Source: Cellulophaga sp. RHA19
GTDB lineage: Bacteria > Bacteroidota > Bacteroidia > Flavobacteriales > Flavobacteriaceae
Direction: 5' to 3'
Length of the DNA stretch: 64,000 nt
Assembly: GCF_002813425.1 (NCBI RefSeq)
Contig: NZ_PHUL01000001.1
Location: forward strand, 3,417,001-3,481,000
Of the stretch, positions 1 to 8,249 are shown one piece after another (within the stretch, counting starts at the first letter, position 1; each line of letters begins with the position of its first letter). Below the pieces are notes generated by a model. The model was not told the origin of the DNA and searched no databases. It worked only from the letters and a program-made list of their open reading frames with translations. Position numbers and translations under genes: made by a program.

Positions 1-609
1 TATACGTTGTACACGTGTATCCCAATCTGCAATTTGAGCAATCTCTTTTCCTGGCTTGTAATAGTTTTGAAACCAAAACGGAATATTACTAGCGCTTATT
101 CCACTAATTTCACCTTCTAATGCGTTGTTATATTCTTCTAAATCTGTAGAACTACCCAGCATCATAATTTCTTTTTCAAAAAAATCTGCAGGTAAATCAA
201 AGTTTTTAAGTGCCAAAACTTGTTGTATACCAGCATTACGTATGGCTTTAACCATATCATCTGTAACAGGTATACGCTTGCTAGTTTTTCCTGTTGTACC
301 AGAACTTAAAGCAAAATAATCTGGACTATTAGGCCAAGTAATATTTTCTTCTCCTTTTTGTACATTTTGCCACCAATTAGTAGTTATTTGGTCATAGTCT
401 GAGAAGGGTACTATATTTTTAAACTCTTTCTCTATATTACCTGAGTTTAATATATGACCAAACTTATAATGCTTTCCAAATTTTGTATTTTCTGCTGTAC
501 TTAATAAACTTTTAAGTACTGCTTTTTGTTCTTCTACTACATTATTACTTGTAGAGATAATATCTGAAGCATGGATAATTCCTTTAATTATGTTTCCTAT
601 TATAGCCAT
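1..609 (-). CDS. GH3 family protein (acyl-adenylate-forming type), N-terminal part, cut by window edge
   Basis: The reverse strand is open from an ATG at 609 to the window edge (203 codons, no stop). It begins MAIIGNIIKGIIHASDI and contains a phosphate-loop-like stretch, SSGTTGKTSKRIPVT, typical of adenylate-forming GH3 enzymes. A segment like FSDYDQITTNWWQNVQKGEE precedes it, as in Bacteroidota proteins annotated as GH3 auxin-responsive promoter family. The family is related to acyl-acid amido synthetases; the bacterial substrate is not known. The gene continues leftwards out of the window, so length and C-terminal domain cannot be judged. It is separated from the next gene by a terminator and is probably its own unit. 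Confidence 0.85.
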   Translation of the reverse strand, partial: MAIIGNIIKGIIHASDIISTSNNVVEEQKAVLKSLLSTAENTKFGKHYKFGHILNSGNIEKEFKNIVPFSDYDQITTNWWQNVQKGEENITWPNSPDYFALSSGTTGKTSKRIPVTDDMVKAIRNAGIQQVLALKNFDLPADFFEKEIMMLGSSTDLEEYNNALEGEISGISASNIPFWFQNYYKPGKEIAQIADWDTRVQRI

Positions 610-993
610 TTGTTAGTGTTTAAGGTGATTTAATATGCAACTAGGCCTATTGAAAAAAGTATCTAGGTCATAGAGCAACAAAAGTCTTATAATTTTAAAC
701 AGGAGTTTAACTCATTTAAAACTATTATTAACACTAAGAAAATAAAAAGATGGTTAAAATTTAAGCATAAAAAAACCAGTAAATAAATTTACTGGTTTTG
801 TTTTTTAGCTTATTGCCAAACAGTTATACTAATTAAGTAATACAAAGTTATGATGTTTAATGACTATTCCCCAAATAGTATTAATACTAACTCCAACGTT
901 TTAACTTAAACACATATTACCTGGCATTGTTGCAATCTTAACATATTTAACACTCAAAAAAACTAATATTTCTGAAGGCAATAAGACTAAAAT
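610..993. other. Intergenic region, 384 bp
   Basis: AT-rich spacer between the GH3-family gene and the lipoprotein gene. It holds the terminator hairpin at 776-795; I see no further gene and no exact TAnnTTTG promoter box for the GH3-family gene. Confidence 0.6.
768..795 (-). terminator. Rho-independent terminator
   Basis: A perfect 9-bp stem, CCAGTAAAT (776-784) with ATTTACTGG (787-795), is followed on the minus strand by a run of T. It lies about 200 bp after the stop of the DUF4832-type lipoprotein gene and most likely ends that transcript. On the plus strand it is also followed by TTTTG TTTTTT, so it could work in both directions. Confidence 0.75.
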
Positions 994-2286
994 TTAGTAC
1001 GAATTAACAAAGTCTATTACTTGGCCATCTAATAACCTTGGACAATAGATTTCTAGCTCTTCATCACCGTCATGATCAATAGTAAATACACTTTCTTCTC
1101 CTGGCATTAATGATTTAAGTGATTCGTTAGAATCATGACCTGCTATAGATAAGTAAGCATCATAATAAATTGGAGCTATACCATTATTTTTTACTGTTAA
1201 AATTGATTTACCGTCTACTTTAACAAATTTTGTTACCTCAAACTTATAACCAGTAGCTAAACTTGCTTCTTTAATTCTGTTTTTGCTTTGATATTGAAAC
1301 TGGTCATTACCTATCATATATGTAATATGAAAACGCGCTGCAAAAGACTCAAAAGACTCTTCGTGTGGGCCATTAGGCGAAAGCACGTTTCTTTGTTCAT
1401 AATCAGTATAATAACTAAACTCTCCTCCTATAGGTGAATTTTCAAATCTATCTCTTCCAAAAAAGTTATGCATATCTGTATTATAGTCACCGTGCTTCTT
1501 GTGCATAAAAGAATCATCAAAAACACCAAAAGGTAAATTTAATAAAGATGTATTTTCACTAAACGGACTGTATTCAGAGTCTCCTGCATCAATAGAAAGT
1601 GACCAATGTAGGTTGTAAAACTCATCATTTAACTTATTTAAAAATGTTGTTTGAAATGATTTACTAGGAAAAGTTCTTCCCAAATCAATAAGACCGTCAT
1701 AATTATGATATTCTGCATAATGCCCAAAACCTACTTGTATAAATGCCAATCTGTTATCTTCATCATACTTCTCAGCAAATTTTTCATAAAATTCTAAAAT
1801 AAAGTCTTTTAACTCTTGGCTTCTCCAATCTGGGTACCAAGTATCCTTTTTTTCTGCTTTAGCCTCTATTTCTTCATATCCATTACTATTTTTAATATAC
1901 TGTGGTACAGTTGTCTCAAAACCTGGATATGAAATTCTAAATCTTAAAATTGCTTGATGATTTCTAGATGCTATATCATTTAATTTATTTTCAACAGCTG
2001 TCCAATCATAAACTCCTTTTTGAGATACAATATCATCATAATTCATATATGAATATTCTAAGCTATTTACCCCTTTGTTATTATTATTATTATCATCCCA
2101 AAGTACTATTCCTGTCATTGGTTGCACTTTAGTAATTTCATCTACACCACCTAAATTATCTACGGTGACATCAATTACTTCTTCGTCTACGTTTTCTTCA
2201 ATATCATCAAAAAATTCGTCATACTTACCATCACAACTAACGGCAAAAGCACTAGCAATTAACACTACAAATAATAATTTTTTCAT
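994..2286 (-). CDS. DUF4832-type lipoprotein, predicted glycoside hydrolase fold
   Basis: A 430-residue protein if started at the ATG at 2286; a longer frame to 2346 would put 20 charged residues before the signal. From this Met the sequence is MKKLLFVVLIASAFAVSC, a clear lipoprotein signal with Cys18. The body resembles the DUF4832/GH42-like group: the stretch GVYDWTAVENKLNDIASR, then LRFRISYPGF, and FIQVGFGHYAEYHNYDG, where a Glu follows a beta strand as in clan GH-A type barrels. The C-terminal ~90 residues look like a beta-sandwich. It is the last gene of the left polysaccharide locus, and a similar but distinct protein is encoded at 8250-9614. Function as a glycosidase is inferred from fold and context only. 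Confidence 0.75.
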   Translation of the reverse strand: MKKLLFVVLIASAFAVSCDGKYDEFFDDIEENVDEEVIDVTVDNLGGVDEITKVQPMTGIVLWDDNNNNNKGVNSLEYSYMNYDDIVSQKGVYDWTAVENKLNDIASRNHQAILRFRISYPGFETTVPQYIKNSNGYEEIEAKAEKKDTWYPDWRSQELKDFILEFYEKFAEKYDEDNRLAFIQVGFGHYAEYHNYDGLIDLGRTFPSKSFQTTFLNKLNDEFYNLHWSLSIDAGDSEYSPFSENTSLLNLPFGVFDDSFMHKKHGDYNTDMHNFFGRDRFENSPIGGEFSYYTDYEQRNVLSPNGPHEESFESFAARFHITYMIGNDQFQYQSKNRIKEASLATGYKFEVTKFVKVDGKSILTVKNNGIAPIYYDAYLSIAGHDSNESLKSLMPGEESVFTIDHDGDEELEIYCPRLLDGQVIDFVNSY

Positions 2287-2487
2287 AATTTTTATTTTCA
2301 ATTTAAAGTTAAAAAGAGCTCTTTTATGTTTTTTTATAAGCTCCATTATTTTTTTGGTTACTCTATATGGTTATTTGGCTTAGTTAACTTTAAGAAAAAT
2401 ACTTACGTGTAATTTCCTTTTACTAGATCTTTAATAAGAAATACTCTACAAACAACTAATTATTGTAATTAGCCTTTTATTGTTAGA

Positions 2488-2568
2488 CTATGGTAGCAAC
2501 AATAGTCTTATTAAACAAACAATATTAAATAGCGCAGCAATTAATCCTACAAGCAATATTTTCTTCAT
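2488..2568 (-). pseudogene. Truncated lipoprotein 5' end (26 codons)
   Basis: The frame reads MKKILLVGLIAALFNIVC, then LIRLLLLP and a stop. It resembles the signal peptide of the lipoprotein just downstream (MKKLLFVVLIASAFAVSC), with the Cys at the same position 18. The DNA before the two ATGs is also alike (an AATTTT-rich leader with an AAAGAGCT block). I read it as a leftover of a duplicated lipoprotein gene, but a small expressed peptide cannot be excluded. Confidence 0.4.
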
Positions 2569-2584
2569 AATTTTTAAATTTTAA

Positions 2585-2620
2585 TTAGAAAAGAGCTTGC
2601 ATTATTTTTGCAATACAAGC
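2585..2620 (-). terminator. Rho-independent terminator after the beta-helix gene
   Basis: On the minus strand GCTTGTATT (2620-2612) pairs with AATGCAAGC (2603-2595), including one G-U pair, with an 8-nt loop, followed by TCTTTTCT. It begins 13 bp after the stop of the beta-helix gene. Confidence 0.7.
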
Positions 2621-2632
2621 CCGTGTATTAAT

Positions 2633-5600
2633 TTATTTTAGAATAATTTTTTTTGTGGTTGTATTGTGTGGTGTTTTAACTTTTAGTATTACCATACCTC
2701 TTAATAAACTTTCTACAGGAACAACCTCTGTATGGTTACCAGTTTTTACATATGTATTTTTTGAAAAATATACAGCTCCATCCATACCTACTAGTTGTAC
2801 AGATACTTCTCCTGCAATTTCTACTGAGTAATTAATAGAAATTTCATTTATTGCAGGGTTGGGATAAACTATTAAGTCTAAGTTAGTAACATCTACTTCT
2901 TCTTTTACTTTGCTTACTGCAATAACTTTACTAGCCGTAGTAGCTTTGTTAGCTGTAGAAGTACCTAATGATAAGTAAACCATACTATTACCATTTGCAG
3001 GTACAGCACCTAAACTATTACCCCAATTTTTAGTATGCCCTTCTAAACCTATACCTATAGTACCAGAGTTTCCTAAACCTAACTGAGACTTAAGTATTTT
3101 ACCTTCTATACTTGTTGGGGTCATTACAAACTCTATACCCTCTGAGTTAATTACATTGCTAAAAGGCCACCCTGTACTTGCACCATTGTATTGGTGCAAT
3201 ACATTGTAATTTGCATCTATAAAATAATCGGTTTTATCTGTCCACATATAAGGGTGACCAGTTGCTCCGTTAGTATTTATAAAAACGTTGTACTCATCTA
3301 GCTCTTGTGCATCAATATCTGCGTATAAATAAATATAATTATCATCTGCATAACCGTAAATACTACTAAAAGAACTGCCAGTAACACCTGTAATTAATGG
3401 TTGATAATCCTCTACTGGGCTTTTATAACCATCTACAGCTAAAGTTCCTGCACCAGATCCTCCGTTTAAAGTTAAATACACCATTCCGTTATTTTGTAAA
3501 GGAATAGACCCTACAGATGTTGGCCAATTATCAGTATAACCTATAATACCTAAACCTATGGTACCGGTATTACCAATGCCTAATGCATATTTAGGTATAC
3601 GCCCTTCTATAGTTGTTGCTGTTTTAACACATCTAACATTCATAACACTATTATCTGCTGCAAAAGGCCAAGCTGCGTTACCGTTTTCATTGTAAGTGTT
3701 TAAAAGGTTTAAGCTTCCGTCTACATAGTAATTTGTTTTTTCTACCCAAGTTTCTTTAAAACCAGTACTAGAATTTGTATTTACAAAAATTGAATATTCT
3801 GGTAAACTACCTGAGTACTCTGCATATACGTACACAAAGTTTTCATCATCATAAGCATATATACTAGACCATACTCCTTGGTTTACGCCAGTTTGTAATG
3901 CTATGTAGTTTTCACTAGCACTATTTACACCATCTATCGCTGCAGATTGGTCTCCAATACTAGCTCCGTATTCTATAGCGCCGGCATCTACTATATCATT
4001 AAATATTCTTTCATTACCCAAATAGTCTACTTCATCTTCAGCTACTGTATATAAAGGGTCTCCAGCATCTATAGCTCCAGATGTAGGTAACAAGTTAAAG
4101 TCTACATTTGGACTTGAAGTATTCACAAATTTAGGATCTACAAACTGTGAGTTTTGGTCTAAATTTGGTTTTTGTTGTTGGTAATAAGCAAAATTTCCAT
4201 ATCCATCACCACCAGCATTAGACCAGTCAAAGTAACCATTATGAGTACCTTCTGTATCTGTGTAATAAATATTATAGTCAAAATCTATAGTACTTAAATA
4301 GGGTACATTAGCATCTGAAGGTTTTGCTACTACTACTAAACTTTTATGATCAACAGCATAAAAAATGTTATTTTTAACAGTTAAGTTTCTTACATTTCTA
4401 GCTATAATTAATTCAGCTCCTGTTAATACATCAAGGTATGTATCATTAGTACTACCATTTCTATAAGAAGTATTTCCTATTACTTTTATACTGTCTACAT
4501 AAGCTTCTTCCTTACCTTCTGGCACTCCCAATATAAAACCTACGTAAGAGTTATCATAAGCAATATTATTTTTAAGCGTATGGCCACCAGAGTTGGTATT
4601 TTTAGTCTCATTCCCAATAGAAAAACCAACTTGCCCATCTGAAACTATATTATTTTCTATTGTAACGTATTTAGAACCATCACAATAAATACCAGCAGCA
4701 GTGGCAATAGGAGACCTACAGCTAGTTACTTTGTTATTTTTTATAAGACCATTACGTGCATAATTGTACTTTTCTAGTAAAGTAGCCCCAGTAATATCCA
4801 TAACCCATTCGTACCTACCAGCCGCAACAATTCCTATATTTTGTACTTCTGTAATTGTATTGTTTATTATTTTAAACCCATCAACATTACCATTAACCTG
4901 TATACCCTCTGTCCAACCTGGTATAACATGGTGTATATAATTATTTTTTATAACCACACCCTTAATAGCAGTAGTACTTGTACCGGTTACATTAATTGGC
5001 CCACAATTATCACTTCCAGTTGCAGATTTTAATATTGCTTTTTCTGATTCATTAAAATTTACTCTATTAATTAAAGGATCTACATTTGGAGTCCATGAAA
5101 AATCATAAATTTCATTACCTACTATTTCTATTTTTTCAGATGTATTTGCCAACTGTATACCAAACTTAGAATCCTTTATAATTGTATCATTTTTTATAGT
5201 TTTTAAACTCTCATTACAGCGCATATTTTCTAGTTTAAACCCCTGTACTCTTACACTTTTAGCTCCAGATGTTACTGCTATTAATGAAGCAAACTTAACA
5301 CTGTAAAGGTCTCTACCATTTATAATTACCTCTCCTTGGGCTTGTAATGTAAACCAATTACTACCTTTACCACCATTGGCAGATGTTATAAATATTCTTG
5401 TAGCTTCTGTTGGGTAATACGTACCAGGCTTAACTATAATTTGCTCATCAGAAACCATATTAGCAATACCTAACACATTACCTCTGTAGTCTAACGCAGC
5501 TCTTATTGTTTTAAATGGATACGTTTCAGAACCATTTGATGCAGTGGTTCCTGTATAACTTGCATCTACATACAAGGTTGTTGGTCTTGTTTGCGCTACA

Positions 5601-5722
5601 CTTGTTTCTATTTGTGTAATACATAAAAGAAATGTAAACAAAATTAAGCTTCTAAGTCTATAATTTAGACTGGGCTCTTTTTTGGTTAAAACTGTTTTTA
5701 AGTAGTTCAAAATTGTTTTCAT
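2633..5722 (-). CDS. Secreted right-handed beta-helix protein with two DOMON/CBM9-like domains and T9SS type A sorting domain
   Basis: 1029 residues. An N-terminal signal with a hydrophobic stretch (LILFTFLLCITQIETSVAQ) ends near residue 44. Residues ~50-590 begin TLYVDASYTGTTASNGSETY and carry many NNIxxD/KNNYI turns, typical of pectate-lyase-like parallel beta-helices (DUF1565 / right-handed parallel beta-helix). Two related ~160-residue domains follow (starting around IDGVNSASENYI and VDGYKSPVEDYQ), each with SSIYxYxDxxxxYxYA and an FxNTNxxTG core, resembling DOMON/CBM9 sugar-binding modules. The last ~80 residues (YPNPAINEISINYSV to KKIILK) are a type A sorting domain for the type IX secretion system. 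A TCGA operator lies 100 bp upstream. Probable role: surface-exposed glycan lyase or hydrolase, substrate unknown. Confidence 0.85.
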   Translation of the reverse strand: MKTILNYLKTVLTKKEPSLNYRLRSLILFTFLLCITQIETSVAQTRPTTLYVDASYTGTTASNGSETYPFKTIRAALDYRGNVLGIANMVSDEQIIVKPGTYYPTEATRIFITSANGGKGSNWFTLQAQGEVIINGRDLYSVKFASLIAVTSGAKSVRVQGFKLENMRCNESLKTIKNDTIIKDSKFGIQLANTSEKIEIVGNEIYDFSWTPNVDPLINRVNFNESEKAILKSATGSDNCGPINVTGTSTTAIKGVVIKNNYIHHVIPGWTEGIQVNGNVDGFKIINNTITEVQNIGIVAAGRYEWVMDITGATLLEKYNYARNGLIKNNKVTSCRSPIATAAGIYCDGSKYVTIENNIVSDGQVGFSIGNETKNTNSGGHTLKNNIAYDNSYVGFILGVPEGKEEAYVDSIKVIGNTSYRNGSTNDTYLDVLTGAELIIARNVRNLTVKNNIFYAVDHKSLVVVAKPSDANVPYLSTIDFDYNIYYTDTEGTHNGYFDWSNAGGDGYGNFAYYQQQKPNLDQNSQFVDPKFVNTSSPNVDFNLLPTSGAIDAGDPLYTVAEDEVDYLGNERIFNDIVDAGAIEYGASIGDQSAAIDGVNSASENYIALQTGVNQGVWSSIYAYDDENFVYVYAEYSGSLPEYSIFVNTNSSTGFKETWVEKTNYYVDGSLNLLNTYNENGNAAWPFAADNSVMNVRCVKTATTIEGRIPKYALGIGNTGTIGLGIIGYTDNWPTSVGSIPLQNNGMVYLTLNGGSGAGTLAVDGYKSPVEDYQPLITGVTGSSFSSIYGYADDNYIYLYADIDAQELDEYNVFINTNGATGHPYMWTDKTDYFIDANYNVLHQYNGASTGWPFSNVINSEGIEFVMTPTSIEGKILKSQLGLGNSGTIGIGLEGHTKNWGNSLGAVPANGNSMVYLSLGTSTANKATTASKVIAVSKVKEEVDVTNLDLIVYPNPAINEISINYSVEIAGEVSVQLVGMDGAVYFSKNTYVKTGNHTEVVPVESLLRGMVILKVKTPHNTTTKKIILK

Positions 5723-5822
5723 AGTAGTAATAGTAGTTTTTAGTTATTTTTTATAATTGTGGTTATCTATTTTTAAGTGCATTCTATTTGTTAAAAATCT
5801 AATTATCAGTTTTAATTTAAAA

Positions 5823-5838
5823 ATGTGTTCGAGCACAT
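5823..5838. promoter_or_regulatory. LacI-type operator, ATGTGTTCGAGCACAT
   Basis: A 16-bp near-perfect palindrome around TCGA, 101 bp upstream of the beta-helix gene start. The same motif occurs before SusC, the nucleotidyltransferase/LacI genes and the CBM9-like gene. On the minus strand a weak TAGAATGC lies 36 nt downstream, close to the 38-39 nt spacing to TAnnTTAG seen at three other sites. Confidence 0.75.
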
Positions 5839-5865
5839 TTTAAAGCAAATATATAAAAATATTTA

Positions 5866-5881
5866 GTGTTCTCGATAACAT
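5866..5881. promoter_or_regulatory. Possible second, degenerate operator
   Basis: The core TGTTCTCGATAACA (5867-5880) keeps TCGA with partly symmetric arms. Its centre is 43 bp (about four helical turns) upstream of the good operator. It may be an auxiliary site of the same regulator; weak evidence. Confidence 0.3.
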
Positions 5882-5954
5882 TTTTTAAAAAAATATTAAT
5901 ATTATTATAAATTTTGATTAAAAAAAACAATATTAACAGACTAAAAATCTTACA

Positions 5955-6059
5955 AGACTAGGTTCTTAAGTACTAAAAACATTAGGAAAAATAGAATTAT
6001 ATGTTTGGATAGTAAATAAAAAATATGATTAAAATAAAATTAATAGTTAAACCTAGTCT
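5955..6059. repeat. Inverted repeat pair, 10 bp perfect arms
   Basis: AGACTAGGTT at 5955-5964 and its exact reverse complement AACCTAGTCT at 6050-6059 enclose 85 bp of AT-rich DNA. No transposase or target duplication is seen. It could be a long-loop structure after the NagX-like gene or chance. Confidence 0.3.
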
Positions 6060-6099
6060 GGCAAATTATAATACATAACGAGCTACAATTTGTTAAAAA

Positions 6100-7203
6100 T
6101 TATATTTTTATATAAGTTTTATTTTTATACATATACCATAATAAAAGATACATAATACAAAACCCTCCAAATGATGTTAATGCATTGTAATATGCTCCAA
6201 AAAACTGTTCTAGACCAAATAAAATATCTTCTGAAATTTTTGGAAAATTTAATACGTGAGACAGAACATAAGCTGTAATTGCATTAACTCCTATAATTTT
6301 TAAAGGAAGACTCCATTTTACAATACCTTTTACATCTATAACTAAATAAAATATATTGTACAAAAGCATACATAACCCTGATGATAATAAAACAAATGTA
6401 CTGTTCCACAACTTTTTAACACTAGGATGAAATATATTTAAAAACAAACCTATTGTAATAAATGCTAACCCTAATAAAAAAATATGTAATGCTGTTTTTT
6501 TGGGAGATAAGTTTGATTTTAGTATTTCTCCTATAAATAAACCCGAAAGTGTAGTTGCTGTAAACCCTAAACTACTTAACAGCCAAGTGTACTGGTAACC
6601 ATCATCAAACCTACCAAAAACTATATTGTCTACATAAATAGCAATATTTTTATCTGGTAATAACTCACTAATCCCTATACCTGGTACAGGTGCAAGCTCT
6701 AGCAACAATATATATATAATGAGAAACGTTGCAAAAGCTATATATCTATTTATTTTACTTAAATGAATATAAAATATACAAGCAAATAAATAGCCAACTG
6801 CAATGGCTTGTAATGTATTACTAAAAATTTTAAACTCATTAATACTAAAGTGTAGTAAATTTCCCTGTACAACCCAGCCTAGTATAAATAAAATAAAAAA
6901 GCGTTTAATTATGTGCGGGTAAAGCTTTAATTTATTATCAATTTCTTTTTTTCGTTTTTCTAAAGAAAAAGGAATTACCACTCCTACTAAAAATAGGAAT
7001 AAAGGCATAATAATGTCATAAAAATGAAAACCAAACCATTTTGGATGCTTAAATTGAGTAGCTAAAAAACCAGAAAAATTAGTTTGCGAAGCGTTATGTA
7101 AGTTTTCAAAAAAGTGATCTGCAAAAATAATCATAAGCATATCAAAACCTCTTAACGCATCTATTGATAATAACCTCTTATTTTGTTTATTTAAATTATC
7201 CAC
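6100..7203 (-). CDS. NagX-like transmembrane acyltransferase family protein (DUF5009 / heparan-alpha-glucosaminide N-acetyltransferase-like)
   Basis: 367 residues with about ten hydrophobic helices. The N-terminus has the family hallmark LLSIDALRGFDMLMIIFADHF, followed by FHFYDIIMPLFLFLVGVVIPFS. The family includes HGSNAT and the bacterial NagX proteins found in N-acetylglucosamine utilisation clusters. It acts in the inner membrane; transfer or transport of acetyl groups or amino sugars is likely but not proven for NagX. It lies 112 bp after the PKD lipoprotein gene, in the same direction as the SusCD genes. Its presence supports an N-acetyl amino sugar as the substrate of this locus. Confidence 0.85.
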   Translation of the reverse strand: MDNLNKQNKRLLSIDALRGFDMLMIIFADHFFENLHNASQTNFSGFLATQFKHPKWFGFHFYDIIMPLFLFLVGVVIPFSLEKRKKEIDNKLKLYPHIIKRFFILFILGWVVQGNLLHFSINEFKIFSNTLQAIAVGYLFACIFYIHLSKINRYIAFATFLIIYILLLELAPVPGIGISELLPDKNIAIYVDNIVFGRFDDGYQYTWLLSSLGFTATTLSGLFIGEILKSNLSPKKTALHIFLLGLAFITIGLFLNIFHPSVKKLWNSTFVLLSSGLCMLLYNIFYLVIDVKGIVKWSLPLKIIGVNAITAYVLSHVLNFPKISEDILFGLEQFFGAYYNALTSFGGFCIMYLLLWYMYKNKTYIKI

Positions 7204-7315
7204 CTAAAAAATTATTAAACTTATGTGTAATAAAGCTGTCTAAATATTTTAAAAATTGATAAATTTTAGACTAGCCTTTTATTTTTTATGGGGAAAATAT
7301 TAGTTTGTATTATTT

Positions 7316-8224
7316 TTACTCACAAAGTCCTGTAGACTCAATAGGAACCTCATAACTAACAAATTTACTAGTGCCTGTTACGTTAGGAAAAGTACCAACG
7401 GCAGCCCAACCAATAGTTAACTCTGTAAAAGCAAAGCTTATGGTACTACCTATAGAGCCAAACTGAGTTTTTGGAATACTAAATTCTATAGCGTTTGTAT
7501 CATTATCTACACTAATAACACCAGATGAAGTAAGGTTTTCTCCAGAACCAGCTAAAGCAGACCAACCCCAACCTCCATTAGGATCTGTATGTTGAAAAAA
7601 AGACCCCCAAGAATTACTAAGCAAAGGACCTTCAAACAATAGTTCTGCTCCAGAGCCCTCTGGCCACTGCCAGCTTAAAAAACCGCTAGATGCGTCTCCG
7701 TCTGTACTTATAAATATATTAACTAGCTCCATTTGCATAGTAGAATTGCCTTCTAAGTAAACATTTACGTTATCTCCTTTTCCCCATACTTTTATTTTTT
7801 GCATGGATGCTGCTGTTGGTTCTTGATATAAATATTCTATAGATTCCCAATCTGTAAAATCACCATCAATTGCTATATCTACATCAAGAACTTCTGGAGC
7901 TGTAATTATTTTTGTTACAGCAGCCTCTTGTCCTAAATCATTAATTGCGGTTAATGTTACCTTTATCTCCCCTCCTATATTAACATACCTATAAGTAGGG
8001 TTCTCCTTGTCACAGTAAAAACTTAAATCTCCAAAATCCCATCTATAGGTAGTTGCACCTTCAGAAAGGTTTGTAAATGAAAATAAATTATCGTCATTAG
8101 AAAATGAAAAATCTGCAACAACATTACCATTATCAGAATTAGTGTCAGTGTCATCTGATCCGCAGCTCAAAATGAGAAAAACAGAAAAGGTGCTTAGTAA
8201 GAAAATTATTTTTTTCATAATCAT
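7316..8224 (-). CDS. PKD-domain surface lipoprotein, probable glycan-binding protein
   Basis: 302 residues. The signal IIFLLSTFSVFLILSCGSDD has a lipobox Cys. Residues ~35-108 form a PKD domain with the hallmark YRWDFGD, and ~112-300 a DOMON/CBM9-like beta-sandwich starting IDGDFTDWESIEYL with VFLISTDGD-like strands. In Bacteroidota, lipoproteins encoded after SusC/SusD with this layout serve as surface glycan-binding proteins; that role is inferred. Start could be Met1 or Met3 (MIMKK). The gene follows the DUF4874/DUF4832 gene by 25 bp, so they are probably co-transcribed. Its C-terminal domain resembles the paired domains of the beta-helix protein, suggesting a common ligand. Confidence 0.8.
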   Translation of the reverse strand: MIMKKIIFLLSTFSVFLILSCGSDDTDTNSDNGNVVADFSFSNDDNLFSFTNLSEGATTYRWDFGDLSFYCDKENPTYRYVNIGGEIKVTLTAINDLGQEAAVTKIITAPEVLDVDIAIDGDFTDWESIEYLYQEPTAASMQKIKVWGKGDNVNVYLEGNSTMQMELVNIFISTDGDASSGFLSWQWPEGSGAELLFEGPLLSNSWGSFFQHTDPNGGWGWSALAGSGENLTSSGVISVDNDTNAIEFSIPKTQFGSIGSTISFAFTELTIGWAAVGTFPNVTGTSKFVSYEVPIESTGLCE

Positions 8225-8249
8225 TATAGTTAAAGATTAAATTTTGATT

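Larger units (their letters stand above)
2287..2632. other. Intergenic region, 346 bp, with terminator and lipoprotein remnant
   Basis: Contains the terminator after the beta-helix gene (2585-2620) and a 26-codon reading frame that looks like the start of a lost lipoprotein (2488-2568). A weak 7-bp inverted repeat (AGACTAT/ATAGTCT, about 2485-2508) overlaps that remnant. No operator of the TCGA type is seen here. Confidence 0.6.
5723..6099. other. Intergenic region with regulator binding sites
   Basis: 377 bp. Contains one good and one degenerate TCGA-core operator upstream of the beta-helix gene and a perfect 10-bp inverted repeat (5955-5964 and 6050-6059). No reading frame of note and no clear terminator after the NagX-like gene. 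Confidence 0.6.

Noticed and set aside
125..319. Plus-strand 64-codon frame at the left edge
   Set aside because: It lies antisense inside the GH3-family gene, which has clear family motifs on the other strand.
2287..2346. Longer N-terminus of the DUF4832-type lipoprotein
   Set aside because: The extra 20 residues are charged and would hide a standard lipoprotein signal that starts at the internal Met.
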